A stretch of DNA of 64,000 nucleotides from Erythrobasidium yunnanense (GCA_001600175.1 BCJC01000007.1:1512115-1576114), one strand, 5' to 3'; shown: positions 22,901 through 34,645, counted from the first letter of the stretch. The notes: a model not told the origin generated them from the sequence alone. Program-made: numbers and translations.

Positions 22901-22940
22901 CAAAGCTCGACATAGGATGCTGGAGGAGCAAAGTCGATAA
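19936..22940 (+). CDS. RBM5/RBM10-like splicing factor (RRM, C2H2, G-patch)
   Basis: Nuclear RNA-binding protein of the RBM5/6/10 group, which acts in early spliceosome steps and splice-site choice. The start MSGPVDSYRPGGSYEHH leads into an RGG/RS-rich N-terminus. RRM1 reads SVILIGIPLPSTEEDVKSF, then KRFGFVRFISLEHARAFVEA across an intron. RRM2 reads ILLLRNLDPLTKEYDITRS, then PTGYSIHQRLVAVTFA. Later come KIDLNTAGLLYAPTF, a C2H2 finger (LPKCLLCQRQFKSIDVLRKH), and a G-patch (IGSKLLASMGWTAGAGLG). The end is HRMLEEQSR. The RanBP2-type finger of animal RBM5 was not found. About nine introns. It lies inside the S/D cluster but has no obvious tie to it. Confidence 0.85.
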
Positions 22941-23122
22941 GCTCTTTAGCTTGTGGTGCAGGTATAGTGTTATTATCTATCAGTGTTAGCCAGTCTTGTC
23001 TGTTACAACACATGCTCTACTGTACATGCTGGGCATAAACTAGACGGCAAGATACGAGTGGCTTAAATTCGAGAAATGGGTATCAGGCTGTAGATATACT
23101 GATTCCTCTCGCGCGTGTCTGC

Positions 23123-24255
23123 TCAGAGACCCAAAGTGACGAAAGATCCGACCAACAGTAAGAGGGCAACCGCAGTAGTAACGGAGCCTTGAAGTCTGTA
23201 GGCGGAGCTCTGCCCATCTGGAGTCTGTGTCCCAGGTCCCGAAGGGCGGGCGCTGGACGAGCCATCTGTAGTGCTGCCTGGTATGACATCTCCCTTGGTT
23301 GTAGTCTTGGTACCGTCTCCGAGAGACTCAGGAGTGCTGCCGTCAGCGAAGCCAGCTATGTGACAGCGTGTGAGCGATTTGAACCATGAAACAAATAAAG
23401 CGAGCTCACCACCGCATTGCGTGTTCATGACATTCTTCACCGCGGATCCCCACGATCCATCGAGGTTGTCAAGAACACTGACGAGGCCGGATGTGGAGCC
23501 TTTGCCGCAAGCCTGGCAGTAGGTCCATGGCTTGAGACCCTTTAGGTTGTTCATGGGATCTTCGAGGAGGGTTGTCATTGACTTGTAGCTGATGGCAATA
23601 CCTGACGACTTGACATTGTTGAGCATTTCTGTCGGACAGTATGCGGTCGAATTTCCTGCGGCCGCTGAATCGTATGAACAGAATGTCCTGCGAGCGGCGC
23701 CATAGTTCTGATAGCTATGTCAGCAGATTTCTATAACGGAGGCCTGTTGAAAGACTTGCGAGCAAAGCGCCTTGAGCCGTTAGAGCGATGATGTTGCCGT
23801 TCTTGATGTCCACCGCACAGGATTCGGTCACATTCTGCGCGATACCGTTGGTCACTTGTGGTGAGCAGTTGTCGCTCTTGCACAGATCGTCTTGCAAGAA
23901 TGTCTGAATGTAGGGAATGAGATCGGAGGTTCCGTCCTGGACGTTGACAGCGATCAGTGTGGGATTGTGCAACTTATCACAACGGAGCTACTCACGACAG
24001 CCGAGTTGGAAACGAGGTTCGAAAAGAGCTTGCCTGCGCCAGAACATTCGGAGAAAGCAGACTTGCTATCAACGATTGCAGATAGTGCAGCTTTGCAGGT
24101 CTGTCAGGCAGAATCAGCGACAGGTTAATCTATCCGAGTGATGAGCTCACCTTGGTCATTCTTGTCCATTGAATAGCTGAATTGGCGTCAATGGCCATGG
24201 CTCCATTGACGAGGAGGGCGCTCAAGGCCACGATAGGCAGCGGGAGGAGGACCAT
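23123..24255 (-). CDS. secreted 10-cysteine GPI-anchored protein S3
   Basis: Signal peptide MVLLPLPIVALSALLVNGAM with cleavage near AMA|ID. All ten family cysteines are present: TCKAALSA, SECSGAG, DLCKSDNCSP, TESCAVD, RRTFCSYD, AYCPTEML, TYCQACGKG and NTQC. The last intron (about 23359-23410) leads to AGFADGSTPESLGDG, matching S1. A Ser/Thr/Pro-rich spacer and a hydrophobic tail (VTTAVALLLLVGSFVTLGL) give a textbook GPI-anchor signal. Likely NxS/T glycosylation sites include QNVT and GNST. Five exons. Predicted at the cell surface or in the wall; function unknown. The clear signal peptide here shows what S1 should have. Confidence 0.8.
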
Positions 24256-24686
24256 GCTATCTCAACTTCGCGACGTTGTATCAGGTGGAATGAGAAAGTG
24301 CAGGGATAGTAAGAAATTGCAGGGGCGAGTTGCTCGTGGGGACAGGCAGCGAGACAGAGGAAGTCGAGTGAAGACGGGGCTGGACTGATAGAAGGCGCCC
24401 TGTTTGACTAGTATGGCTCGCTCGAAGGAGGTGAGTAGACGAGTGCGATGATAGATCGCTTGTCTCGATAAATTACTTGTGCCCCGGATAGGTTGCTTGG
24501 TCGCCTTTGTTGTTGACCTGCATGCTTGCCGGCTTTTCTGGATGAAGACCTGCGCATGAGTTGCGCCACTTCCCTTTCAGCATGGCTGCTACTCGATGGG
24601 AGTCTCTTGGGGTGACCCGCTGTCAGCAAGGAGAACGGAAAAGGTAAAGTAGGGTTTGTGTGTAAGGCCGCTTCACATTTCTTCAG
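24256..24686. other. promoter region of S3
   Basis: About 430 bp between the S4 3' end and the S3 start, both on the minus strand. Short frames only. No repeat seen. Confidence 0.4.
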
Positions 24687-25715
24687 CTAAACGAGAAGCA
24701 TCACTAGAGCTACAATCACCAGAGCACCCACTGAGCTTCGTGCTCGAGACATAGCTTGCCCGGTGAAATCCAATGCATCCTTACCTGTTGCTTCGCTGAT
24801 GCCAGATGGCTTTGCGCCGGGTGTGAAGTCGGCTAGCATGTATTTAGCGTCAGCTTCGGGAGCGTTATGTACGCCAGGCATCTACCTTTGCACTTATCCT
24901 CCAGAATGTCGTTGACATCCTTGACCGCGGCCGGTTTGACATCCTGGATTATGGGTTTGGCTTCAGAGACTGCATTGTTCAGACATTTAGTACACCATGC
25001 AGTCTGCAGGTAAAGAATATCAGCGTTAAAATTCAGATCTGTATGACCACAGCTCACCCCCTTGAGATCGTTGAGGAAAGCGCTTGGTTGAGTGACCATT
25101 GCTGAGAAGTAACCGGCTGTTATTTTGGTATTCACAGCTTTCTGTGACAATCCTCAGAACTGGCTCAAGGCTTGTACGGTGTAGACAGACCTCCATTCCA
25201 GTCAGCACTTCATCTGCACAATAGCGCTTGGACTTATCGGAATGCGAGCATACGATCTTGCGAGCTATGGAATAGTTCTTAAGGACAGCTTGAGTCACTA
25301 GTGGCAGATAGCTCTTCTTGTCCAGATCGTCTCCGCAGGCCGCCGCAATGTCTGCATTGGCTTTCTTGATCGTGGCTGCGCTGCAGACTGGCTGCGCGCA
25401 CGTTGTGGACATCCAGCCAGACAGGAGAGGGAGAATTGAGGTGCCCGCTCCACCGGAGTCGGACTGGCCGAACAGACTGACAGCCAAATCCTGCAGGCAA
25501 GTCAGCGGTCGATCTCAATCAAAGGGCCTGCAGCGACCTACTCCGACACCAGTACAGGCTCCTATAGGGGACGTAGATGTAGCGTATGTCTTGAGGAGCT
25601 TTTGACAAGAGGGGGTAAGCTTTCCAAATTCAGTCTGGAGGTTCTGAGCTGCCCTGCAGCAGGTCGAAAGAGCGAGCAGCGCCAGCGCTGCAGATAGGGA
25701 GAATAAGGATCTCAT
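24687..25715 (-). CDS. secreted 10-cysteine GPI-anchored protein S4
   Basis: Signal peptide MRSLFSLSAALALLALSTCC, cleaved near RAAQ. The mature ten cysteines are PSCQKLL, GACTGVG, TTCAQPVCSA, AACGDDL, KIVCSHSDKSKRYCADE, AWCTKCLNNA and EDKCK, in the same spacing classes as S1 and S3. The last exon is reached as ADFTPGAKPSGI, and the protein ends SSVGALVIVALVMLLV, a GPI-type hydrophobic tail. An intron of about 55 nt inside LNDLKG|TAWC is required to keep the WCTKC pair in register with its paralogues. Tandem with S3 on the same strand. Function unknown. Confidence 0.78.
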
Positions 25716-26271
25716 CTAGAGTGCCTAAGTCGGTCGTGCAGATATTGTTCAATCAGCAAGCCCGACAGCAGGAGACACGCTCAGCTGCAGCGGCCATGAT
25801 AGGGAACACAGCCGGGCGACAGAAAGGATAATTGTCGTGCGATTAGTTTGTAGTCTGCACGTCGTCTTCTGCGAGTACATAGTGTTTCTGCGCGCCATGA
25901 ATTTGGTGCCTTCGCATTAGGGCGAGATGCTAGAGCTGACTGCGGGGAGACCGCCAGAAGACCTGATGAAGTAAAGCACGTTTGCGTCTTCTTAGTCTTT
26001 GCATATTGAGCCTGGTATATTTCGACCTCGTCAAGGAAAGTCATTCGGAACGCAAGAGGCAAGAGATGACTGATATACGATGTTGACAGCTTTGCGACGT
26101 TACAGACGTAGTATGCTCCTCTATGAACGGTGCGGTAACTTACAAGGCCCCCAATATGCTAGGATTAGCTACCTCAAACACCAAGCCTTTCCTTGCTCTC
26201 ACTATTGACGCTGGCAGGCTTCAGAGAAACTGCAACGCCCTCGTTGTGATGCTGTGACCCACAAGTCAGTC
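25716..26271. other. promoter region of S4 and 3' flank of D4
   Basis: About 555 bp. The frame at 25781-26062 (-) has no family resemblance. Nothing else recognised. Confidence 0.4.
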
Positions 26272-27454
26272 TCAATAGCAGGACGCTAAGAGGACAGCAC
26301 ATACCGAACGGAAGGTATGAACTCTTTTGGACTGACGGCCACCGCTCACGCTGCGATTGGAGCCATAAGTCTGGTCAGATGGAGTGCGTCCGCCTTGTCG
26401 GATGTTGAGGTTGAGCAGTAAAGTTAGAGTATAGACTCTTGATAAGATGAATCCTGCCACAAGATTTAGCTTCTTTCGTTCGGAAAGAAGGAGGAACCGA
26501 GCATACCTAAGGCAAGGCCTACAGAGGACTGTGTCTTGTACACGAACAAGAGTAGAGCTGTTACTGCGATAATTGTGGTGACTAAGCCACTCTCGGCAGT
26601 GAGCAGAATTAGACGCAATAAAAGCCTGAACCGTCGTTAGTAAGGGTCCACTGAGGCGCATGGTGCAAACCTACGCTCTCGTAGATTGGATCTCGCTTTC
26701 CAAGTAGTGTTTCAGGAGGAAGAAGACTAAGCTTCTTGCAATCTACATCTCCTTATCAGCGCGTCTTCTGTCAGCCGGGCAAGACCGAAATGTACAGCGA
26801 TATCAGTGCCGACCTCGATGCCTACCAAGATGTTTGCCGAATTATTGACGATGTGCCTGTCCGCCGGACTGCGATATTTGATGCCAATATGGCAACAATA
26901 GAAGCTGTAGGCGAGCTGTCATAGCTATCAGCGAAGGTCTTGCTTAAAGGTCTGCCGCCTACCGAAGCAAGTGCTCCTGCGCACAGCATTGCTGTGATAA
27001 TCCGATATCTGGCGACTTTGTCAAATCTCCAGATGAGGTAGCTCTGTGTTATAAAGCACGAGATGCCCATGCTAACGACAAACTGAGATGTGTGTCAACC
27101 GGAAAGTTGGTGAAATTCAAACCGGCACATCTTACCGCTGATAACATCCAGTCAAAGCTCGCGAGCTTGATTACGTTACCGAAGTTGATGATCGTGAGGT
27201 TGTAGACCCAGTAACAGATCAGAGCTGAGCCAAAGGCATCGTTCACTAGCGCCGTGACGACCAATGACTTGAGGTATGGGCTGAAGCAAGCAGTCAGTGA
27301 CCAGACATCCAGTTTTTGGTAGGAAGATCCACCTATCGCTCCGGAAGTTTCGAAAGTACTTCACGGCGGCAACGAGCTAAGCCCACGAGAACAGCACGCA
27401 GTTGACCCAGACTCCCACGGCCATGAAGCCTACAGCATCGTCTAACAAGCCCAT
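26272..27454 (-). pseudogene. DUF6534-type seven-transmembrane gene D4 with an in-frame stop
   Basis: Fourth D copy. It begins MGLLDDAVGFMAVGVWVNCV (start chosen by alignment to D1-D3; an upstream in-frame ATG exists). Helix 1 then meets a TAG at 27377-27379, and the family sequence resumes in the same frame as VKYFRNFRSD. Downstream exons look intact: SLVVTALVNDAFGSA, IINFGNVIKLASFDW, ITQSYLIWRFDKVARYR, LVGIEVGTDI, LLRLILLTAESGLVTT and the last exon SRVYTLTLLLNLNIRQ. At the stop the paralogues have one residue fewer, so a small insertion is likely. It could be a young pseudogene, a read-through case or a base error. No intron in the paralogues spans the site, so splicing it out seems unlikely. 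Confidence 0.6.
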
Positions 27455-27733
27455 GGCGCTGACGAGATCGAGATTGGTGAGCGGGAGGACGGAGGGTGAG
27501 GGAAAGTGGTGTGCGATGTGAACTGGGTTGTTCCCGGGTGAGGTGTGCGACGGGAGAGAAGAGCTGACCGAGCTCGAGGAAGAAGCCACAGACGGGCTGA
27601 GAGTGACACCCGCATCAGCAGGATGTGGTCCGGCATCGAGCCGGTCCTCCTGTCAAGTTCCGCTTCTCGTCTAGTAACGGTTTATTACTCTTTGGATCGT
27701 TATTGAAGCCCGGGACGAGCGGAACAGGGTGTG

Positions 27734-29638
27734 TCATGCTGAAAGATCGTTCTTCTGCGGAAGAGGAGTGTAAGGAACGTAGGGTGCTGAGGGGGATGTA
27801 TCGCGAATACTATGTTGTCCCGGCGATAGGCCTTGATGACTACAGATGTTGCTGTACTCGTCGTGTTCAGTCGCACCATCCAGGCATAGAGCCATCGGCG
27901 TAGATCCTGCAAGCCAGCGAGAAGGGAAGCGGGTACTGCGGAGTCGCACAAAGACGAAGTAAGCACGGTGTCGGAGTCTCGAGAGAGACAATCGTACATC
28001 ATAGCCCCGGATGCCCGCGCGATGCTGCTCGACCAACTGAAGAAGACGCCCTATCTGGCGCTGAGGCGTAAACTGCTGACGAGCGTAGATGAATGCACGA
28101 AGAGCCTTGGCCCGGAGACTTTCTTGATCTTGTAGAGCTCGCTTTGCGATATCGGCGATTTCCTGAAATGTAAGCAATATCAGCTGAGTGGCTAATCCGA
28201 CGATTGTTTGGATTACCTTGGACGTCGCTCCTTGCTCGTAGGTGATGATGAACCCGCTCAGTGGCTCCTCGATCTCGGTCGGCACTTCGTCGAAGCCGGT
28301 CAGAACACGCTGATCGGGTCAGGCTTGCAAGCTTACGATCAGAAAGAATAACACAGCCAGAAAGCATTGCCTTGACCCAGTCTCGGCTCATTCTGCGAGT
28401 TTTGGTGCTGCGGACTATGTGTCAGATCGTTCGGCAACTCGAAGTTGGCTTGCAAGGCTGACCTTGTAAAGAGACAGATCTCTGCTTGTCTATAATCCTC
28501 CGGCGATAAGTCGACAGACCTGTGGTATCCCAGTATACCATCAACATCAAGTATTTGTCTGGCATGTTCTTCTGCTGGAAGTCGACTTGTCGCAGGATAG
28601 TAGACTTCGGGAGAGACTAGCCAGGGCCAATGCGCGAAGAGGTGCATATTGAAGTCTCCGTATCGTGCTTCTAGCTTGTGATGCTCGAAAAGGTCGTAAA
28701 GCTCAAATGCATGCCTTATTGACTTCTGTCAGCATCGGAGATTTGTCCCAAGCTAGGGCACATACCGGACTAGAGTGATCTAACTGAGCCCTGTCAGCAA
28801 AGCATGTTATGTCAAGTAACAGACTCACTTGTCCGCTACCTATCGAGGCAGTATCGGAGCAGTCCCAGCCTGTACACTCCTCCAGGATATGCACATGCGT
28901 GGTGTGATCACCTCTGAAGGCTAAAGCTTTGCTGTCATTGGCCGAAGTGTACTTAGCGAAAGTCACTAGTATATCTGGCTTTCGAATGATATGTCTGAAC
29001 CGGCTCCGCCATGTGGAAGTATCGATCTCATTAACGTTAAATGTGGGAACAGCTCGGACACTGTCGACGAGGTGCCGAGTCTCTTCATTTTCAAGTGCTA
29101 AAGCAAGAGAAGCCGAAGTCAGTGAATGCGAAAGCAGGCAGGCCGGGTTTGCCTCACCCAGATCATCTGGCACCACGAAAGTCCAGCTTACAGCAGTCCG
29201 CCATTCATGAGGTAGTATGTAGTCGAAAGGTGACGGTCCAGCTGCCGAAGGCCTATCGTACCAGTCTGCGTAGACTCCTGTGATATTTAGGTCGTGCAGA
29301 GCCTGTGTGACGGACGGTAGCAGTACAGCTCTATGGGACCTTGATCGTGTGACATCGGGAGATTGAGGCCTCAGTCTCGACACTCGGATGGATGAGGGCA
29401 GGGTTCCTTGCATAAGAGGCAAGCTGTATGCGTAGATGAGGATGGCCAGGAGTGTCATTGATAGAAGCCTGTAACTGATCCGCAGTAGGGTTGTCCATTG
29501 CTGGTCGTTTCGATAGACAAGCTTTGGGGTAAGCGGAGTGCGACTAAGCGATCGTGGCCGCTTGAATGAGGGCAGCATCAGCTTCCTTGGGAGGGCCAAC
29601 ATCTCTACGCTCAGAGGTAAATCAGAGAAAGCAGCCAT
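27734..29638 (-). CDS. type II membrane glycosyltransferase-like protein
   Basis: About 550 residues. A basic N-terminus is followed by one membrane helix (SMTLLAILIYAYSLPLM) at about residues 58-75, typical of a Golgi type II enzyme. The lumenal part includes RHIIRKPDILVTFAKYTS, FELYDLFEHHKLEARYGD and HARQILDVDGILGYHRSVDL. Near the end it reads RDWVKAMLSGC, then RVLTGFDEVPTEIEEPLSGF, then EIADIAKRALQDQESL and ARQQFTPQRQ. This order (a glycine-cysteine turn, an acceptor-edge loop, then a helical C-terminal repeat) matches the nucleotide-sugar half of GT-B enzymes. Substrate unknown. Five introns; one of 43 nt (about 28311-28353) with a weak gttatt donor is needed to hold frame. The C-terminus after RAGIRGYDV is uncertain. 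Confidence 0.6.
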
Positions 29639-29836
29639 GCTAGTCCGCTTGGCTGCGCCAGTAAAAGCTGCTCAGATGCCTTTGTAGGAGTCCGGGCGAG
29701 AGCCCAGAGTATTTGCTGCTTGCAGGCGCCGTACAGGAGGATAGGTGCTACGCGAGGCAGTCACAATCTTGACAGCTTGTTGTGTCGAAAAGCGGTCATT
29801 AATCGCTTCGGTCTCTTTCTGCTTCGTATCTTTTGC

Positions 29837-32807
29837 ATGCTCGTTTGCTCCTCCAGGCGATCTTGCAGAGTTCTTACGCATCAAGTAGTGGTCCCATCGT
29901 CACGGTCTTTACGTCGCAGTCTTCGTTCTTCGTCTTCAGCGACTCCGCTACCTTCTCGCCGTCAATTCGCAATGGCCAGCACCTCAAAGATTGTCACCAA
30001 AGATAAAGTGTTTGACGAGCACTGGCAGCAGCCAGCTGGATCTCAGCAGCCAAAACTCAAGCTATGGAACTCGTTGACCAGGTCGAAAGTGGGTTGTCCT
30101 TTTGCAAGAGCCGCTCTCGAAAGTCCTGGGCAGTTTCCCTAACTCGTGCGCTCCAAAAAGGTCGACTTTGTTCCTTCGCGAGACGATCATGTTACATGGT
30201 GAGTGTATGCGACCATTATGCCATGCGTGCGAAGCCAGACTGACTCGATTATGCTGCTTGGAAAAAGGTACAATTGCGGACCGACTGTCTACGATGCGTC
30301 GCATATGGGACATGCAAGGTGTGGACATACAATACAGTACATCTTCTTATCCTGATTGCGGTCCGGCTGCAGAAACTACGTGACCCAAGACTACCTTCGC
30401 CGGATCCTGCGAGACTACTTCGGCTACAATGTTCACTTCGTGATGAACATCACTGATATAGATGATAAGGTATGTCATACGTAGCTGAAGATAGGCTTGC
30501 TTGCTGACTTTTTGGCCCAGATCATCGAACGCGCGCGGCATCACCATCTTTTCGAGGCATACCTTCGCGAGACAACTTTCCTTACCTCGAGCGTCATCGA
30601 TTCTGTCAAAGAAGCATGGCAGCAATACTTCGATACTTGCAACAAGAAAATCTCCCCCGCAACCGAAGAAGACGATAATGCAGCTGGACCTTCTTCATCT
30701 ACGGCTTTCACCTGGCAAAGCTTGCAAGCCAAGATGAAAGACGATCCAGTCTGGCTGCGATCAGTGAAGGAGAACAATGAGAAGTTTGGCCTTCACCTAG
30801 ATACCTTGACGGCCAGCAAAGCCGCAATCGAGCAAGCGGAAAGCGACCTTCAAAGTGGAAAGAACGACAGTACAGCCGCGAATGCACTTCTCACTGGTGC
30901 TAGGGACGTCACCAGCCCTTGGCTTGATAAAGCAAAAGGCAGTACAGTCACCGATCCTGCAGTCTTCCGGACACTCGCTACATACTGGGAGAAGGACTTC
31001 TTCAAGGATATGCAGAGACTGCACGTCGAGTATCCATCGACATTGACCCGCGTATCGGAGTATGTACCGGAAATCACGGCCTTCGTCGAACAGATCATCG
31101 AGAATGGGTATGCGTACGAGACGGAGGATGGAAGTGTTTACTTCGATACGCAGCGCTTTGATGGTGCGAAAGGCAAAGAGAGCGGCGAAGGAAGCGATTG
31201 GTGCCATACGTACGCAAAGCTGCAGCCATGGAGCAAAGGCAATCGGAAACTGGTCGAAGACGGTGAAGGATCACTTTCTACATCGGCAAAAGTCCGCAAA
31301 GCAACGAAATCTCCTGCAGACTTTGCGCTATGGAAAGCGTCAAAGTCAGGCGAGCCTTTCTGGCCTAGTAAATGGGGCAACGGTCGGCCGGGCTGGCATA
31401 TCGAATGCTCAGTCATGGCTTCGGAAGTACTGGGACAACAGATGGACATCCACTCCGGAGGTGTTGATCTAGCTTTCCCACACCACGACAACGAGTTGGC
31501 GCAAAGCGAAGCATACCATAACTGCAGACAATGGGTTAACTACTTCCTGCATACGGGTCATCTACATATAGAAGGCTTGAAGATGAGCAAGTCGCTGAAG
31601 AACTTCATTACGATCGGTGAAGCGCTGGGGAAGAGTACGGCAAGACAGCTGCGGTTGGCCTTCTTATTGCAGATGTGGAGTGCGCGGATGGACTTCAAGG
31701 AGAGCAATATGATGGAAGTGAAGACGCTGGAAGCAACGCTGAACGTAAGGGTAGTCCCCTTTGTCTAATTGCCTAGTCTGACAATGCTGTCTCAGAACTT
31801 CTTCACCAATATCAAAGCTGTACTCAGCGATCGACAGTCCTCTGATGGCGAAGTGACTGGACAGCACCAGTATCAACAGCCTGAGCGGGACATGGCAGAG
31901 AAGTAAGCGATCTTTCCTGCGATTATCTAGCTCTCCATTGACTTGACTTTATGCAGACTGAAGGCAGCACAATCCTCCTTTCACGAGAAGCTCTGCGACT
32001 CTCTGAATACTCCCGAAGCGATGCAAGCGATCTTTGACCTTGTCTCAAGCACAAATATCTACCTAAACTCTCGGGGACGGACAGAGGTCAATTTGGACGT
32101 TCTTCTCGCCACAGCCGACTGGATTACCCGGATGTTGAGGATGTTCGGACTGGGTGAAGGAGCAGAAGTCGACTCGCGCGGACAAAGAGTGCTAGGATGG
32201 GGTCAGGCAGTCAAGGAAGGCGCGAATGGCACGGCAGGTGATGACGTGAGCTTTTTAAGACGCATAAGCATGGGGACTTAGCTGACACATAGAATGATAA
32301 TAGCGCGAAGCCGTGCTCATGCCCTATCTAAGAGCCTTATCTACCTTCCGAGATGCTGTCCGAAAATTGGCAAGAGATGGTGCTCAGTCTTCTGAGATCT
32401 TGGCACTCTGCGACACGCTTCGAGATCAGGAAATGGTAGATCTGGGTGTAGCTCTCGACGATCAAGATGACGGAAAAGCGCTTGTGAAGCTCATTCCAGC
32501 AGAACAGCTACGAGCAGCCCGAGACGAGAAAGCAGCGATAGCACAAGAGAAAGCCGATCGAAAAGCTGCGAACCAAGCAGCCGCAGATGCGAAACGTCGG
32601 GAAAAGCTAGAGAAGGGCAGGACGCCTCCGCAACAACTGTTCAAGACGGGTCAATATGCGCAGGAGTACTCAAAATGGGATGACCAGGGCTTGCCTACGC
32701 ATGATGCGAAAGGAGAGGAAGTTACGAAGAACGCACTGAAAAAGCTGAAGAAAATGTGGGATCAGCAACAGACGCTGCATACTGCTTTCTTAGCGGAGTC
32801 ATCGTAG
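29837..32807 (+). CDS. CRS1: cysteinyl-tRNA synthetase, probably dual-targeted
   Basis: Class I synthetase that charges tRNA-Cys. The HIGH-type motif is in [16 protein letters not shown], followed by [18 protein letters not shown] and [15 protein letters not shown]. Zinc-site and body blocks include [18 protein letters not shown] and [20 protein letters not shown]. The KMSKS loop is [15 protein letters not shown]. There is a charged linker insertion near [14 protein letters not shown] and a lysine-rich C-terminal extension, as in other eukaryotic enzymes. The cytosolic start is probably ATG 29972 ([12 protein letters not shown]). An in-frame upstream ATG at 29837 adds 45 residues rich in Arg and Ser with no acidic residue, a good mitochondrial presequence. 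About seven introns. Divergent from the glycosyltransferase gene. Confidence 0.93.
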
Positions 32808-32975
32808 TTGCATGTAGTGCTACACTAATGAGCTAGGTATTGCTATCTTTGGTTACAGGCTATTCCGTTTCTTGTTTACTTCTCTTATCTCGCTGACCTC
32901 GTTTGATCAATCCACCTTCGTATAATCCGTCAATCTTGTTACCTTGCTTCTGTCCTCGAGCAATCCCTCATTGCA

Positions 32976-34645
32976 TCAGCACAGCTTCACAATCTCAGGC
33001 ATGGCTTTAGGCAGGGGAGCGTTACAGGCTGGACACTTGAGCTCGATTAGCCAGCAAAGCTTGCAGATGTGATGCCTTGTAGCGATATATCAGCAGTGCA
33101 CACAGATTAAACGTAGATTTTACTGACTTGCATGTCAAGCGCAGTGCTTCCTTGTCCAGGAAAGCAGAACAGCATCCAGCGCACTTGAGAGAGTCTGCCT
33201 TTACTCTCGGAGCAGCTGGCACGGGAACTTTGACGTCTGGCTTGATAGGTATAATAGATGGCTGAGCGTTCTTTATTCGTAGTCGAGCATAGATATCTGG
33301 ATGTTGTGTATGTCCTTGTTTCTCATCCGAGTTACGAAGGGGAGTGGACATAGCTGGAATATCGCTTCGTCTGTCTGGTAGTCTCTTGTACCGACTACCA
33401 TCCTCGTCTACAAAGCCTCGTGAAGGCTTTGAGACTGCTTGAATAGTAGGAGATAGAGATCTCTTGTTCGGTACTATGGTTGAGGCTCGACCTCGTATAG
33501 ATTGGATTGAAGGCTCGACGAAGACGTCACCTTGTATATACTGCTCCTTCTCCTCCGGTCTGGCAGAAGGAGCTGCATCCCTCGAAGCAAGCCAGGTCTT
33601 GATATGCTCGTAAGGCTTAGTCTCGTCTCTTTGCTGACCAGCTTTGGCAGGAATGAGAATGCCGAGAGGAGCTCTTGCATTATGTTTAGCATTGGATGGT
33701 GGACTAGATTGAGGGGTTGTATAATCGCTATCGATGGCTGGACTAGCTTGTTTGTCGGTACTAGCTGCCTTCTCTGTGGACACTCTGCATGTCAGCATCA
33801 GCAGCAACTCCCATGAATAGCGGAGCTTACTAATCAGAAAAGGAGTAGGAATGCTAGCCTGAGCCAGAAGAGCGACTATCACGATCCTTTCAGCCTGGAA
33901 CAAAGTCAGTCAATAGCGAAGCCAGGCTGACCGACTCTTTCTTCTATTCCTTGTATGAGTATAGGAGAAGGGATCTGCCTTCTAATGAACGGAGCAGCAT
34001 TGAAAATGTCTGGTCTTCCGAGGCAGTCTGGGGAGCAAGATCGATCAGTCACTTTCTCGAGTCATCGGAGCTGAGACATACCCATTCTCAATGTCCACAA
34101 TAGTCTGCACGAATATCTAATCAGTACTACAGCATTTGGTAAACAGTCTTGACTTACTCGAGGAAAAAGGCACCAGCCATGGGAGCGATGATCGAGTATG
34201 TCCGAAAGTAAGCATCGTAGTGCGCTTTTGTACTCATGAATATATTCTTCATTCCACTCTGCTCCACCAATTCCTCCACGTCCGGATGCGTATACTCATA
34301 TCTTAGCTGAATGAGGCTTGTAGCCAGGAAGAGCGCTTCGAGCGTAGCTGATTCAGAGCCTTGGAAGACACAGGGTGCTCTTGAAGTAGGAGGTGCAGTG
34401 GCACCCTGCATGCCCGTCAAGAATCGGATAAGAGAGAAATGTGTCCCGAGTAAGCGCCAGGCGCCTTCGTGCGGTAAGGAGCAGATGAAACGGTGGATAT
34501 TGCCTGAAACGGGATGCTTGCCAGATGGAAGACCTAGACGTCGTCGAGCTACGGCATACTCGTTCGGAGCGCGTGCTGGAGGTGCCAGAGGTTCCAGACG
34601 GACTTCGAGCAGCCCGCGTTGGCGGGGAGAAGCTCGTAGTGGCAT
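32976..34645 (-). CDS. C3HC4 RING-finger protein of unknown role
   Basis: Five or six exons. The N-terminal half has MPLRASPRQRGLLEVRLEPL, HRFICSLPHEGAWRLLG, RYEYTHPDVEELVEQSGM and GAFFLELLWTLRMDCLGRPD, then IRRQIPSPILIQGIEER and AERIVIVALLAQASIPTPFL. The middle, from STEKAASTDK, is charged and probably disordered. The C-terminus is a compact RING. CAGC and LTC join over an intron to KHHICKLCW, and KCPAC follows, which gives a C3HC4 pattern. The end is MPEIVKLC. A RING suggests a ubiquitin E3 ligase (inference). I could not place it in a named family. Convergent with CRS1, 168 bp apart. The start at 34645 is the first reasonable ATG, but an earlier exon is possible. Confidence 0.65.

Noticed and set aside
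28311-28353. Apparent frameshift in the glycosyltransferase
   Set aside because: A 43-nt intron with a weak gttatt donor restores frame and gives MLSGC|RVLTGFDEVP, which fits the family, so no break needs to be assumed.
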